64,000 nucleotides of DNA from Bacteroides stercorirosoris. Its GTDB lineage: Bacteria > Bacteroidota > Bacteroidia > Bacteroidales > Bacteroidaceae. A model generated the notes under the pieces. The model was not told the origin of the DNA. It ran no database searches and worked only from the letters and a program-made list of their open reading frames with translations. The stretch lies in the NCBI RefSeq assembly GCF_900142015.1, contig NZ_FQZN01000002.1, positions 1 to 64,000 on the forward strand, given 5' to 3'. The translations under genes and the position numbers were made by a program. Of the stretch, positions 53,426 through 62,891 are shown in pieces (position 1 is the stretch's first letter; each line of letters starts with the position of its first letter).

Positions 53426-54565
53426 ATGGACAAGAGAATTTATCTTTGCCTTGCTCACATGAGCGGCAAGGAGCAGGCTTTTATAAAGGAAGCTTTCGAT
53501 ACTAACTGGGTTGTTCCTTTGGGACCCAACGTAAATGCTTTCGAAGAAAAACTGAAACATTTTGTAGGACAGAATAAGGAAGTGGTTGCTTTGTCTGCTG
53601 GTACGGCAGCTATCCATCTGGGATTAATTCAACTTGGTGTAGGAGCCGGTGATGAGGTGATCTGCCAGTCGTTTACATTCTGTGCGTCAGCCAATCCTGT
53701 TGCTTATCAGGGGGCAACTCCCGTGTTTATAGACAGCGAGGAAGATACCTGGAATATGGACCCTGTTTTGCTGGAAGAAGCCATTAAGGACAGAATCGCG
53801 AAGACAGGTAAGAAACCTAAAGCTATTCTTCCGGTTCACCTTTATGGTATGCCTGCCAGGATTGATGAGATTTGCGCAATAGCTGCTAAATATGATATTC
53901 CAGTGCTGGAGGATGCTGCGGAAGCTTTAGGGTCTGAGTTTAAGGGACAGAAGTGTGGTACGTTCGGTGCCTTTGGCGTGTTGTCTTTTAATGGTAATAA
54001 GATGATCACTACTTCGGGTGGTGGCGCTTTGATTGTTCCTGATGAAAGCACCAAGAAGCAAACGATGTTTTATGCTACGCAGGCTCGTGAACCTTTCCCT
54101 CATTACCAGCATGAAAAGATTGGCTACAATTATCGTATGAGTAATATCTGTGCGGGTATCGGTCGTGGTCAGATGACTGTATTGGATGAGCATATTGCGC
54201 ATCACCGTCATGTACATGACCTTTATGCAAAGGCATTTGAAGGTATTGAGGGAATAACTTTGAAGTCTAATCCTGATGATCGTTTCAACGCTAATTACTG
54301 GCTGTCTACTATCTTGATAGACCCTGCTAAGACGGGTACTAACTATGATGAGGTCCGCTGTAAACTGGATGAGCAAGGGGTTGAGACTCGTCCTTTATGG
54401 AAGCCTATGCATCTTCAGCCTGTTTATGCCCATAACCCCCGTTATGTGAATGGTGTTTCTGAACGTTTGTTTAATATGGGTTTATGTATTCCTGCCGGTC
54501 CTTGGGTGACGGATGAAGATGTGGCCTATATTGTGGAACAGATAAAAAGGTGCTGTAAGAAATAA
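53426..54565 (+). CDS. Sugar aminotransferase, WcfR/PglE-like (DegT family)
   Basis: A 379-residue PLP enzyme. It begins MDKRIYLCLAHMSGKEQAFI and has NWVVPLGPNVNAFEEKL, ALSAGTAAIHLGLIQLG, LEDAAEALGS (Asp163) and the lysine in SFNGNKMITTSGGG (Lys192). The pattern fits PglE-type transaminases that make UDP-4-amino-4,6-dideoxy-GlcNAc or its galacto form, the likely substrate of the sugar transferase upstream. It is the last gene of the locus, followed by a strong terminator. Confidence 0.9.
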   Translation: MDKRIYLCLAHMSGKEQAFIKEAFDTNWVVPLGPNVNAFEEKLKHFVGQNKEVVALSAGTAAIHLGLIQLGVGAGDEVICQSFTFCASANPVAYQGATPVFIDSEEDTWNMDPVLLEEAIKDRIAKTGKKPKAILPVHLYGMPARIDEICAIAAKYDIPVLEDAAEALGSEFKGQKCGTFGAFGVLSFNGNKMITTSGGGALIVPDESTKKQTMFYATQAREPFPHYQHEKIGYNYRMSNICAGIGRGQMTVLDEHIAHHRHVHDLYAKAFEGIEGITLKSNPDDRFNANYWLSTILIDPAKTGTNYDEVRCKLDEQGVETRPLWKPMHLQPVYAHNPRYVNGVSERLFNMGLCIPAGPWVTDEDVAYIVEQIKRCCKK

Positions 54566-54598
54566 CGATATCCAGACTATTTATAGTGTTGTTTTGGT

Positions 54599-54637
54599 AG
54601 CCGGAATGCTCTCTAATGGGTTGTTCCGGCTTTTTTG
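54599..54637 (+). terminator. Terminator at the end of the capsule locus
   Basis: AGCCGGAA (54599-54606) pairs with TTCCGGCT (54624-54631), loop 17, followed by TTTTT. It marks the right limit of the capsule operon. Confidence 0.85.
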
Positions 54638-54688
54638 TCAATAGGCTGACTTCTTATTTGAATAACTTGAAATTGGCGGATATAGGAG

Positions 54689-55228
54689 TTATTCTTCAAT
54701 CCAGCTCACTATCTTTTCTGATAGCGGATCTGTTGTCGAACCATACGAGGCTACCCACTTTCCGTTTTCATCTATCAGAAATTTGTGAAAGTTCCAGCCT
54801 ACCTTGGCATCCTGAACCCCATTTTCGCTTTTTGTAGTAAGCCATTTGTATAAAGGTGCAATATCTTTTCCTTTAACGGAAATCTTTTCCATCATCGGAA
54901 AGGTGACTCCGTAATTCAACGTGCAGAATTCTTTGATTTCTTCGTTGCTTCCAGGTTCCTGATTCAAAAAATTGTTGGCCGGGAAACCAATAACTACAAA
55001 ATTATCTTTTCCATATTTGGTATATAACTCTTCAAGTTTGGCATACTGCGGAGTGAATCCGCATTTGGAAGCGACATTGACCACCAGCACTTTTTTACCT
55101 TTAAAGGTGGAAAGGGATAAGTCTTTTCCATCAATAGTCTTGACTGTGAAGTCATAGAAACTCTTTTGCTGTGCCTGGGAGGCGATTGCTGTCATTGCCA
55201 TAAATATACTTATAATAATTGTTTTCAT
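54689..55228 (-). CDS. Glutathione peroxidase family protein, exported
   Basis: A 179-residue protein with a signal peptide (MKTIIISIFMAMTAIASQAQ). The thioredoxin-like peroxidase has NVASKCGFTPQY with catalytic Cys56, FPANNFLNQEPG (Gln90), and GWNFHKFL (Trp145-Asn146), the standard catalytic tetrad in its cysteine form. Bacterial members usually use thioredoxin to reduce peroxides; export suggests a periplasmic role. It is convergent with the capsule operon. Confidence 0.93.
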   Translation of the reverse strand: MKTIIISIFMAMTAIASQAQQKSFYDFTVKTIDGKDLSLSTFKGKKVLVVNVASKCGFTPQYAKLEELYTKYGKDNFVVIGFPANNFLNQEPGSNEEIKEFCTLNYGVTFPMMEKISVKGKDIAPLYKWLTTKSENGVQDAKVGWNFHKFLIDENGKWVASYGSTTDPLSEKIVSWIEE

Positions 55229-55273
55229 TTTCGTATTCTGTTTATCTATAAAACAAAATGTAGTCTTGAATAG

Positions 55274-55306
55274 TTTATCACTGAGATGAAAAAAGTACTA
55301 CCTTTG
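55274..55306 (+). promoter_or_regulatory. Promoter for the MFS exporter gene
   Basis: TACCTTTG (55299-55306) fits the -7 consensus, with TTTA at 55274-55277 upstream at 21-base spacing. The start codon follows 40 bases later. Confidence 0.5.
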
Positions 55307-55346
55307 CACCCCGGTAAAAAGATTAGTTTTTTAGGTAAAAATAGGT

Positions 55347-56489
55347 ATGAAGAAGAGTCTTATCGCATTAGCATTCGGCACCTTGGGATTGGGGATTGCC
55401 GAATTTGTCATGATGGGTATTCTACCCGATGTGGCTAAGGACCTGGGTCTCAGTATTCCCGTTGCGGGGCATTTTATTTCTGCATATGCTTTAGGGGTTT
55501 GCGTGGGAGCGCCTACCTTGATTTTGGCCCGTAAGCATCCATTGAAACACATCCTATTAGCATTGGTGACACTGATTGTGGTGGGGAATATCTGTGCGGC
55601 AATGGCGCCTAATTATTGGGTGTTGTTGCTGGCGCGTTTTGTTTCCGGGCTTCCTCATGGTGCATACTTCGGGGTTGCCTCCATTGTGGCGGAGAAACTG
55701 GCTGATAAGGGGAAAGGTTCAGAAGCCGTTTCGATTATGATAGCAGGGATGACTATTGCCAATCTTTTCGGGGTTCCACTGGGTACATCATTGAGCAATT
55801 CTATTTCGTGGCGGGTTACTTTCTTGTTGGTAGGCTGTTGGGGAGTGATTATTCTTTATTATATCTGGCGCTGGGTGCCTCATGTAGAAGGATTGAAAGA
55901 TACGGGGTTCAAAGGGCAGTTCCGTTTTCTGAAGACACCGGCTCCCTGGCTTATCCTGGGTGCGACGGCATTAGGGAATGGAGGTGTCTTCTGTTGGTAT
56001 AGCTATATCAATCCAATGCTGACGAATGTCTCCGGATTCAGTGCTGAGAGCATTACCGGGTTGATGGTATTGGCCGGTTTCGGTATGGTGGTAGGGAATT
56101 TAATTAGTGGTCGGCTATCTGACCGCTATACTCCCGGGAAAGTGGGAACTGTTGTACAAGCGATGATTTGTATCGTGTTGTTGCTGATATTTTTCTTGTC
56201 GCCTTATCCATGGTTATCCGCATTGTTGATGTGTCTTTGCACGGCAGGTTTGTTTGCAGTGTCCAGTCCGGAGCAGGTATTGATCATCCGTGTGGCTAAG
56301 GGAGGGGAGATGTTAGGAGCGGCTTGTGTGCAAGTGGCATTCAATCTGGGTAATGCAATTGGGGCTTATGCCGGTGGAGTGGCTATTAGTGCCGGTTATC
56401 GCTATCCGGCATTGGCAGGAGTACCTTTTGCTTTGATTGGTTTTACTCTGTTTCTGATCTTCTACAAGAAATATCAGGCGAAATATTAA
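55347..56489 (+). CDS. MFS transporter, AraJ-like
   Basis: A 380-residue protein with 12 predicted membrane helices. It begins MKKSLIALAFGTLGLGIAEFVMMGILPDVA, the usual start of the AraJ/YdhP exporter group (sugar or drug efflux). The loop after helix 2 is ILARKHPLKHILLA, and a central basic segment LVSGRLSDRYTPGK type is present. Substrate unknown. It has its own promoter and no regulator nearby. Confidence 0.9.
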   Translation: MKKSLIALAFGTLGLGIAEFVMMGILPDVAKDLGLSIPVAGHFISAYALGVCVGAPTLILARKHPLKHILLALVTLIVVGNICAAMAPNYWVLLLARFVSGLPHGAYFGVASIVAEKLADKGKGSEAVSIMIAGMTIANLFGVPLGTSLSNSISWRVTFLLVGCWGVIILYYIWRWVPHVEGLKDTGFKGQFRFLKTPAPWLILGATALGNGGVFCWYSYINPMLTNVSGFSAESITGLMVLAGFGMVVGNLISGRLSDRYTPGKVGTVVQAMICIVLLLIFFLSPYPWLSALLMCLCTAGLFAVSSPEQVLIIRVAKGGEMLGAACVQVAFNLGNAIGAYAGGVAISAGYRYPALAGVPFALIGFTLFLIFYKKYQAKY

Positions 56490-56547
56490 AACATTACGAT
56501 ATGTTTTTGTATTTTTGTCCGCAAGTATTAACTAAACGATATAAATT

Positions 56548-56973
56548 ATGAAAACTTTGAATGTTGGAAAAATACTTTTTTTACTGATGATTGTCGTAGG
56601 GTTATCGTCGTGCGGCGATGAATATTATACGGATGATTATTTGAGGAATAGTGATGAAAAGCTATGTAGTAAGATCTGGGTAGAGGAGTATGAGACTGAT
56701 AATAATGAGGTTTGTGAGCATTATCTTGAATTTTCGCGAAATGGTAGTGGTAAAGAAACCTTTAAGTATAATCCGAAAGATGGGCGTAAACCTTATGAGA
56801 GTTCTTACCGTTTTGATTGGTCTTGGATAGATAAGACTATGGAAGGTTTGATACTGGATTATGGTGCTGATGATCGTGTCTTTTTTGATAATGTGTGGGT
56901 GCGTGAACATAATCTCTCAGGTAAATTGGATGGAATAGTTGTGATGTTTGTTGATGCAAGTTATTATAAATAA
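56548..56973 (+). CDS. Small lipoprotein, first of a pair
   Basis: A 141-residue protein with a lipoprotein signal MKTLNVGKILFLLMIVVG then LSSC (lipobox, Cys at 22). The mature part is acidic and tyrosine-rich (YYTDDYLRNSDEKL, RFDWSWIDKTMEGLILDYG). The C-terminal plan (short beta strands, DYGADDRVFFDNVWV, LSGKLDGIVV) is similar to that of the next gene. It is not a family I recognise beyond Bacteroides lipoprotein. Confidence 0.7.
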   Translation: MKTLNVGKILFLLMIVVGLSSCGDEYYTDDYLRNSDEKLCSKIWVEEYETDNNEVCEHYLEFSRNGSGKETFKYNPKDGRKPYESSYRFDWSWIDKTMEGLILDYGADDRVFFDNVWVREHNLSGKLDGIVVMFVDASYYK

Positions 56974-56978
56974 AATGT

Positions 56979-57392
56979 ATGCTGATGAATAATATATTGA
57001 AATATACGAAGTCGCTTTTCCTATGTTTAAGTATTATAATAGGTTTAACTTCGTGTGAAGATGATGAAACTGTTTTTGATCGTATTGTTGGTTATGAATG
57101 GGTGGGAGATCTGGGATTTGCTGACAGATATGGGCCGTTGGAAAGTGGGCTGTATTTTGATGGGAACGGTTTTGGAACTGATGCGCAATGCTATTATGAT
57201 GACCCAAATGGGGAAATTATATATTCATTACCTTTTCGTTGGGTGATAAATGGTGGTATTCTTTCGTTGGATTATGGTAATGATTATCCTTTGCTGGAAA
57301 TATATGATGTATATGTCTTTGGAGATGAGTTGTCCGGTGTACTATATGTAGATGGACTACGAGATGGACCAATTACATTATATAGATATTAA
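56979..57392 (+). CDS. Small lipoprotein, second of a pair
   Basis: A 137-residue protein; a start at 56985 is equally possible. The lipobox is IGLTSCED. It has the same layout as the upstream gene: signal, then YEWVGDLGF, FRWVINGGILSLDYGNDYPLL, and GDELSGVLYVDG matching LSGKLDG. The two are probably a diverged tandem duplication in one operon. Function unknown; surface or periplasmic location is likely. Confidence 0.7.
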   Translation: MLMNNILKYTKSLFLCLSIIIGLTSCEDDETVFDRIVGYEWVGDLGFADRYGPLESGLYFDGNGFGTDAQCYYDDPNGEIIYSLPFRWVINGGILSLDYGNDYPLLEIYDVYVFGDELSGVLYVDGLRDGPITLYRY

Positions 57393-57422
57393 AAAAAGCG
57401 GAACATTTGTTCCGCTTTTTTT
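57391..57422. terminator. Bidirectional terminator between lipoproteins and rluA-type gene
   Basis: AAAAAAAGCGGAACA / TGTTCCGCTTTTTTT forms a compact hairpin with A and T runs on both sides. It serves the lipoprotein operon on the plus strand and the pseudouridine synthase gene on the minus strand, whose stop codon lies in it. Confidence 0.85.
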
Positions 57423-58332
57423 ATTTCTTCAGAAACAACTTCTTAAAGTCATTCGGATAAGGTGTTTCAAACTGCATCAACTCTCCCGTTATCGGATGAT
57501 AGAAACAGAGTTTAAAAGCGTGTAGTGCCAGGCGTCCGATAGGATTGACATCTTCCAGTCCGTAGCGTCCGTCACCAACGATAGGATGTCCCAAATCCTG
57601 CATATGTACGCGGATTTGATTTTTGCGTCCCGTTTCAAGATTCAGTTCTACGAGAGAATAGCCATTGGCACGCTTGATCGTACGATAATGCGTGATTGAT
57701 TTTTGTCCCCCATCGTCTGTCGGACTGGAATAGACATAGAGGGTGCGGTCCGTAAGCCAGGATATCACACAACCGGCATTCTTCTCCATTTCTCCCGCAA
57801 CTACAGCTACGTAGCGACGGTCGGTTACGATATCATGCCAGTTGTCACGCAATGTGCGTTGCGTCTTTTCATCCTTTGCAAACATCATCAGTCCGGAAGT
57901 GTCGCGGTCGAGGCGGTGAACGATATAAACACTGCTGCCACGTCCGTTAGAGCGTTGTACATATTCATTTAGAATATGGTATGCCGTACGTTCTTTCTGG
58001 CGTTCGCTACTAACAGACAGCAGACCTTGCATCTTTTCTACCACAATGATATAAGCGTCCTCATAGACGATCTTCAACAACTTGTTGTGAAATTCCTTTT
58101 TCCCTTTTTCCCGGCTGATCTGTACTTTCATGCCCGGTTTAAGCGGAAAATTGTATTGAGTGGTTATTACACTATCTACAAACACCACCCGCTTGCTGAG
58201 CAGTGATTTTAGTTTGGTACGGCTGGCATCCGGCATTTTGGCTGCCAGAAACTCCATAAGTTCCATCGGTTCCTTTACTGTGTAGTCCGTATATTGAGTG
58301 CGGGCTCGTGCTACTAATTTTCCTCTTGCCAC
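57421..58332 (-). CDS. RluA family 23S rRNA pseudouridine synthase
   Basis: A 303-residue enzyme. The S4-like N-terminal domain is ASRTKLKSLLSKRVVFVD (about residues 36-53) and the catalytic block is VHRLDRDTSGLMMFA (Asp142). HKFKL-like LALHAFKLCFYHPITGE follows near the end. RluA enzymes isomerise uridine in rRNA or tRNA. The exact target among RluA/C/D cannot be called. It shares its strand with the next methyltransferase gene, 39 bases upstream, so an rRNA-modification operon is likely. Confidence 0.93.
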   Translation of the reverse strand: MARGKLVARARTQYTDYTVKEPMELMEFLAAKMPDASRTKLKSLLSKRVVFVDSVITTQYNFPLKPGMKVQISREKGKKEFHNKLLKIVYEDAYIIVVEKMQGLLSVSSERQKERTAYHILNEYVQRSNGRGSSVYIVHRLDRDTSGLMMFAKDEKTQRTLRDNWHDIVTDRRYVAVVAGEMEKNAGCVISWLTDRTLYVYSSPTDDGGQKSITHYRTIKRANGYSLVELNLETGRKNQIRVHMQDLGHPIVGDGRYGLEDVNPIGRLALHAFKLCFYHPITGELMQFETPYPNDFKKLFLKK

Positions 58333-58371
58333 GTTGATGGTGATTAATGGTTAGTGATTAATGATCAATTC

Positions 58372-59799
58372 TCAATCTTCATTTCTTAATTCCAGCAATA
58401 CCACGTTTTCAACATGATGAGTATGCGGGAACATGTCTACCGGTTGCACGGCCTTCACCTTATATTTTACATCGAGCAGTTGCAGGTCACGTGCCTGTGT
58501 GGCCGGATTACAACTTACATATACAATGCGCTTGGGTTCAGCGAACAAGATTACATCCACTACATCCTGGTGCATACCTGCACGTGGGGGGTCAGTGATG
58601 ATGACATCCGGACGGCCATATTCGTTAATGAAATCCTGCGTCAGCATATCTTTCATGTCACCGGCAAAGAACAGTGTGTTTTTGATACTGTTTATCTCCG
58701 CATTCACCTTGGCGTCTTCAATAGCTTCGGGCACATATTCGATACCGATAACCTGGCGGGCCTGTTTGGAAACAAAGTTAGCAATGGTTCCCGTACCCGT
58801 ATAAAGGTCGTATACGAGTTCCTTTCCGGTCAGTCCGGCAAAATTGCGTGCTATCTTATAGAGATTGTATGCCTGTTCGGAATTGGTCTGGTAGAAGGAT
58901 TTAGGACCTACCTTGAAGCGCAGACCTTCCATTTCTTCAAAAATATGGTCGTTACCTTTGAAAGTATAGACATCCAAATCGGTGATGGTATCGTTTCGTT
59001 TATTATTAATAATGTATAGAAGAGATGTGATTTCGGGGAATGTATCTGCTACATATTGCAGGAGTTGCTTGAACAACGGCATTTCTTCCTCTTCCTCTAT
59101 TTTGGCGATGAGGATAACCATTAGTTCTCCGGTGGTAGATGTGCGGACGATCATGTTGCGCAACATACCTTCTTGCGTGCGCAGGTTGATGAAGGAATAA
59201 TTGTGTTCGTAAGCGTAGTCACGTATGGCATTGCGGATGCGATTGGAGATATCATCCTGCAACCAGCATTTCTCTATGGCCAATACTTTATCGAAAGCGT
59301 TGGGAATATGGAAACCTACGGCATTCATCTGATCGTATACCACATTCTGTTTCACTTCTTCTTCCGTCAACCAGCGTTTGTTGGAAAATGTGTACTCCAG
59401 TTTATTTCTGTAAAACTGTGTTTTCTCTGAACCGAGGATAGGGGAAATCTCCGGAAGTTCTATTTTTCCGATACGGGTAAGGTTGTCCGTTATCTGTTTT
59501 TGTTTGTACTTGATTTGTTCGGAATAGGGGAGAACTTGCCATTTGCAACCGCCGCATACACCGTAGTGTTGGCAGAACGGGACGGCTCTTTCACGAGAAT
59601 ATTCGTGGAACTTCACCGCAACTGCTTCAGCATAATGATGCTTTTTTCTCTTAATTTGCAGGTCTACTACGTCTCCGGGAACGACATAAGGTACGAAAAT
59701 AACCAAATCATTAACCTTTGCGATGGCTTTTCCTTCGGCAGCCACATCCGTTATTGTCACTTTCTCCAGTAGGGGAAGTTCTTTTCTATTTCTTGCCAC
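58372..59799 (-). CDS. rlmD: 23S rRNA (uracil-5-)-methyltransferase, RlmD-like
   Basis: A 475-residue enzyme. A TRAM domain begins the protein (ITDVAAEGKAIAKVNDLVIFVP, about 16-38), followed by cysteines FCQHYGVCGGCKW (Cys76, 82, 85) for an iron-sulphur cluster. The SAM part has LVYDLYTGTGTIANFVS and DVIITDPPRAGMHQDVV, and the catalytic cysteine is in YVSCNPATQARDL. It methylates U1939 or a similar uridine of 23S rRNA. RlmD versus RlmCD is not resolved. Confidence 0.92.
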   Translation of the reverse strand: MARNRKELPLLEKVTITDVAAEGKAIAKVNDLVIFVPYVVPGDVVDLQIKRKKHHYAEAVAVKFHEYSRERAVPFCQHYGVCGGCKWQVLPYSEQIKYKQKQITDNLTRIGKIELPEISPILGSEKTQFYRNKLEYTFSNKRWLTEEEVKQNVVYDQMNAVGFHIPNAFDKVLAIEKCWLQDDISNRIRNAIRDYAYEHNYSFINLRTQEGMLRNMIVRTSTTGELMVILIAKIEEEEEMPLFKQLLQYVADTFPEITSLLYIINNKRNDTITDLDVYTFKGNDHIFEEMEGLRFKVGPKSFYQTNSEQAYNLYKIARNFAGLTGKELVYDLYTGTGTIANFVSKQARQVIGIEYVPEAIEDAKVNAEINSIKNTLFFAGDMKDMLTQDFINEYGRPDVIITDPPRAGMHQDVVDVILFAEPKRIVYVSCNPATQARDLQLLDVKYKVKAVQPVDMFPHTHHVENVVLLELRNED

Positions 59800-59949
59800 T
59801 TTTACACCAGTCTAATAAATTATTCTGCAAAAATAGACATTTTTTCGGGATTTCTCTCTATGAAGTGAAATATTAAAGATTGCAATGTCGAAATTGCATT
59901 TTGATAGAAAGTTTTTTCTCAAAAAGTTTTCTAGTATGCGAAATATACT

Positions 59950-59957
59950 TAGATTTG
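59950..59957 (+). promoter_or_regulatory. -7 box for ppdK
   Basis: TAGATTTG matches TAnnTTTG and lies 41 bases before the ppdK start codon. TTTT at 59927-59930 could be a degenerate -33 element at 19-base spacing. Confidence 0.45.
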
Positions 59958-59998
59958 CGAACAGAAAAAATCACAATCGAGAAACTTAAATTTATATT

Positions 59999-62725
59999 AT
60001 GGACAAAAAAAGAGTTTATACCTTTGGTAACGGTCAGGCAGAAGGAAAGGCTGACATGAAGAATCTTTTGGGGGGCAAAGGTGCTAACCTTGCCGAAATG
60101 AACCTGATTGGGGTTCCGGTTCCTCCCGGTTTTACAATCACGACTGAGGTTTGTACCGAATATAATGAGATGGGGCAGGAAAAAGTTGTTGCTCTGTTGA
60201 AAAGCGAAGTAGAAAGCGCTATCGCAAAAGTAGAAGAATTGATGTCTTCTAAATTCGGTGATATAGAAAATCCGTTATTGGTTTCAGTACGTTCGGGTGC
60301 CCGCGCCTCCATGCCGGGTATGATGGATACCATCCTTAACCTGGGTTTGAACGATGAAGTAGTGGAAGGACTGACACGTAAAACAGGCAATGCCCGTTTT
60401 GCATGGGACTCTTACCGCCGTTTCGTACAGATGTATGGTGACGTGGTGTTGGGTATGAAACCTACTAATAAAGAGGATATCGATCCGTTCGAAGCTATCA
60501 TTGAAGAAGTGAAACATGCGAAAGGTGTGAAGCTGGATAATGAACTGGAAGTGGAAGACCTCAAAGAGTTAGTGAAGAAATTCAAGGCTGCCGTTAAGGA
60601 ACAGACCGGAAAAGACTTCCCGGCTTGTGCTTACGAGCAGTTGTGGGGTGCTGTTTGCGCAGTGTTCAACTCCTGGATGAATGAACGTGCTATCTTGTAT
60701 CGTAAGATGGAAGGTATACCTGATGAGTGGGGTACGGCTGTCAACGTTCAGGCAATGGTGTTCGGTAATATGGGTGAAACTTCTGCTACCGGTGTCTGCT
60801 TCAGCCGTGATGCAGGTACAGGTGAAGATTTATTCAACGGTGAGTATCTGATTAATGCACAAGGTGAAGACGTTGTGGCAGGTATTCGTACGCCGCAACA
60901 GATTACAAAGATCGGTTCGCAACGTTGGGCAGAGCTGGCCGGTGTCAGCGAAGAAGAGCGAGCAGCTAAATATCCGTCAATGGAAGAGGCTATGCCGGAA
61001 ATCTATAAAGAACTGGATATGCTGCAAACTAAGTTGGAGAATCATTATAAAGATATGCAGGATATGGAGTTTACCGTTCAGGAAGGTAAGCTTTGGTTCC
61101 TCCAGACCCGTAACGGTAAACGTACCGGTGCTGCCATGGTGAAGATTGCAATGGATTTGTTCCATCAGGGCATAATTGATGAAAAGACTGCATTGATGCG
61201 TTGTGAACCCAATAAACTGGATGAATTGCTTCACCCGGTATTTGATAAGTCGGCTTTGAAGCAAGCGAAAGTTCTGACACGCGGTCTTCCCGCATCTCCG
61301 GGTGCTGCTACAGGGCAGATTGTATTCTTTGCGGACGATGCTGCCGAATGGCACGCTGCCGGTAAGCGTATTGTGATGGTGCGTATCGAAACTTCTCCCG
61401 AAGACTTGGCCGGTATGGCAGTTGCAGAAGGTATTCTCACTGCCCGCGGTGGTATGACTTCTCATGCGGCGGTAGTTGCTCGTGGTATGGGTAAATGCTG
61501 TGTGTCAGGTGCCGGTGCATTGAATATTGATTATAAAGCCCGTACTGTGGAAATAGACGGTGTTCTGCTGAAAGAGGGTGATTATATTTCCTTGAACGGT
61601 AGTACAGGCGTGGTTTATAAAGGTCAGGTGGAAACAAAAGCTGCCGAGCTTTCCGGAGATTTTGCAGAATTGATGGAACTGGCTGATAAATATACGAAAC
61701 TTCAGGTACGTACGAATGCCGATACTCCTCACGATGCTGAGGTTGCACGTAATTTCGGTGCGGTAGGTATCGGTCTTTGCCGTACAGAGCACATGTTCTT
61801 TGAAGGTGAGAAGATTAAAGCAATGCGTGAGATGATCCTTGCAGAAAATGCAGAAGGACGCCGTAAGGCTTTAGCCAAGATTTTACCTTATCAGCAAGCT
61901 GACTTCAAGGGTATTTTCAAGGCCATGGAAGGTTGTCCAGTGACTGTACGTCTGCTTGATCCTCCTTTGCATGAGTTTGTTCCCCACGATTTGAAAGGAC
62001 AACAGGAAATGGCAGATGCCATGGGTGTTAGCCTGCAATATATCCAGCAACGTGTAGAATCGCTTTGTGAACATAATCCGATGCTGGGACATCGTGGATG
62101 TCGTTTAGGTAATACATATCCTGAAATCACCCAGATGCAGACACGCGCCATCTTGGGTGCAGCTTTGGAACTGAAGAAGGAAGGCGTGGAAACCCATCCG
62201 GAAATCATGGTTCCGCTGACCGGTATCTTGTATGAATTCAAAGAACAGGAAAAAGTAATCCGTGAAGAAGCCGCTGCCCTCTTCGGAGAATTAGGTGACA
62301 GTATTGACTTCAAGGTAGGTACAATGATCGAAATTCCTCGTGCGGCATTGACGGCTGACCGTATTGCTTCTTCTGCCGAGTTCTTCTCATTCGGTACCAA
62401 TGACCTGACACAGATGACATTCGGTTATTCACGTGACGATATCGCTTCGTTCCTTCCGGTTTATCTGGAAAAGAAGATTCTGAAAGTAGATCCGTTCCAG
62501 GTGCTTGACCAGAATGGTGTAGGTCAGTTGGTGCGTATGGCTACAGAAAAAGGCCGTGCTATCCGTCCGGACTTGAAATGCGGTATTTGCGGTGAACATG
62601 GTGGTGAACCCTCATCTGTAAAATTCTGCCATAAGGTAGGGTTAAATTATGTTAGTTGTTCCCCATTTAGAGTGCCGATTGCACGCCTTGCGGCGGCTCA
62701 GGCGGCTATTGAAGACTTGAAGTAA
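59999..62725 (+). CDS. ppdK: Pyruvate, phosphate dikinase
   Basis: A 908-residue enzyme that interconverts pyruvate, ATP and phosphate with PEP, AMP and pyrophosphate. The N-terminal ATP-grasp domain begins NLLGGKGANLAEMNLIGVPVPPGFTI. The swivelling histidine is His489 in GGMTSHAAVVARGMG. The PEP/pyruvate barrel contains LCRTEHMFF and the terminal CGICGEHGGEPSS with Cys864. Length fits the bacterial PPDK size (about 870-910). In Bacteroides it works between glycolysis and gluconeogenesis. Confidence 0.97.
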   Translation: MDKKRVYTFGNGQAEGKADMKNLLGGKGANLAEMNLIGVPVPPGFTITTEVCTEYNEMGQEKVVALLKSEVESAIAKVEELMSSKFGDIENPLLVSVRSGARASMPGMMDTILNLGLNDEVVEGLTRKTGNARFAWDSYRRFVQMYGDVVLGMKPTNKEDIDPFEAIIEEVKHAKGVKLDNELEVEDLKELVKKFKAAVKEQTGKDFPACAYEQLWGAVCAVFNSWMNERAILYRKMEGIPDEWGTAVNVQAMVFGNMGETSATGVCFSRDAGTGEDLFNGEYLINAQGEDVVAGIRTPQQITKIGSQRWAELAGVSEEERAAKYPSMEEAMPEIYKELDMLQTKLENHYKDMQDMEFTVQEGKLWFLQTRNGKRTGAAMVKIAMDLFHQGIIDEKTALMRCEPNKLDELLHPVFDKSALKQAKVLTRGLPASPGAATGQIVFFADDAAEWHAAGKRIVMVRIETSPEDLAGMAVAEGILTARGGMTSHAAVVARGMGKCCVSGAGALNIDYKARTVEIDGVLLKEGDYISLNGSTGVVYKGQVETKAAELSGDFAELMELADKYTKLQVRTNADTPHDAEVARNFGAVGIGLCRTEHMFFEGEKIKAMREMILAENAEGRRKALAKILPYQQADFKGIFKAMEGCPVTVRLLDPPLHEFVPHDLKGQQEMADAMGVSLQYIQQRVESLCEHNPMLGHRGCRLGNTYPEITQMQTRAILGAALELKKEGVETHPEIMVPLTGILYEFKEQEKVIREEAAALFGELGDSIDFKVGTMIEIPRAALTADRIASSAEFFSFGTNDLTQMTFGYSRDDIASFLPVYLEKKILKVDPFQVLDQNGVGQLVRMATEKGRAIRPDLKCGICGEHGGEPSSVKFCHKVGLNYVSCSPFRVPIARLAAAQAAIEDLK

Positions 62726-62748
62726 AATACTTCTGAAAATCTATATTT

Positions 62749-62796
62749 ATAGGCTGTAAACCTTTTTTAGATAGGTTTGCAGCCTATCTTTTTTTG
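62749..62796 (+). terminator. Terminator after ppdK
   Basis: ATAGGCTGTAAACCT and AGGTTTGCAGCCTAT pair with one mismatch around a nine-base loop, followed by CTTTTTTT. Confidence 0.88.
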
Positions 62797-62891
62797 AAAA
62801 ACATGTATCTAATAATCAACTATTTGTTTTTTTTAGTATATTTGTCGTCATTTAAGCCATTAGATTATATAATCTTTTAATAACCAACTTT

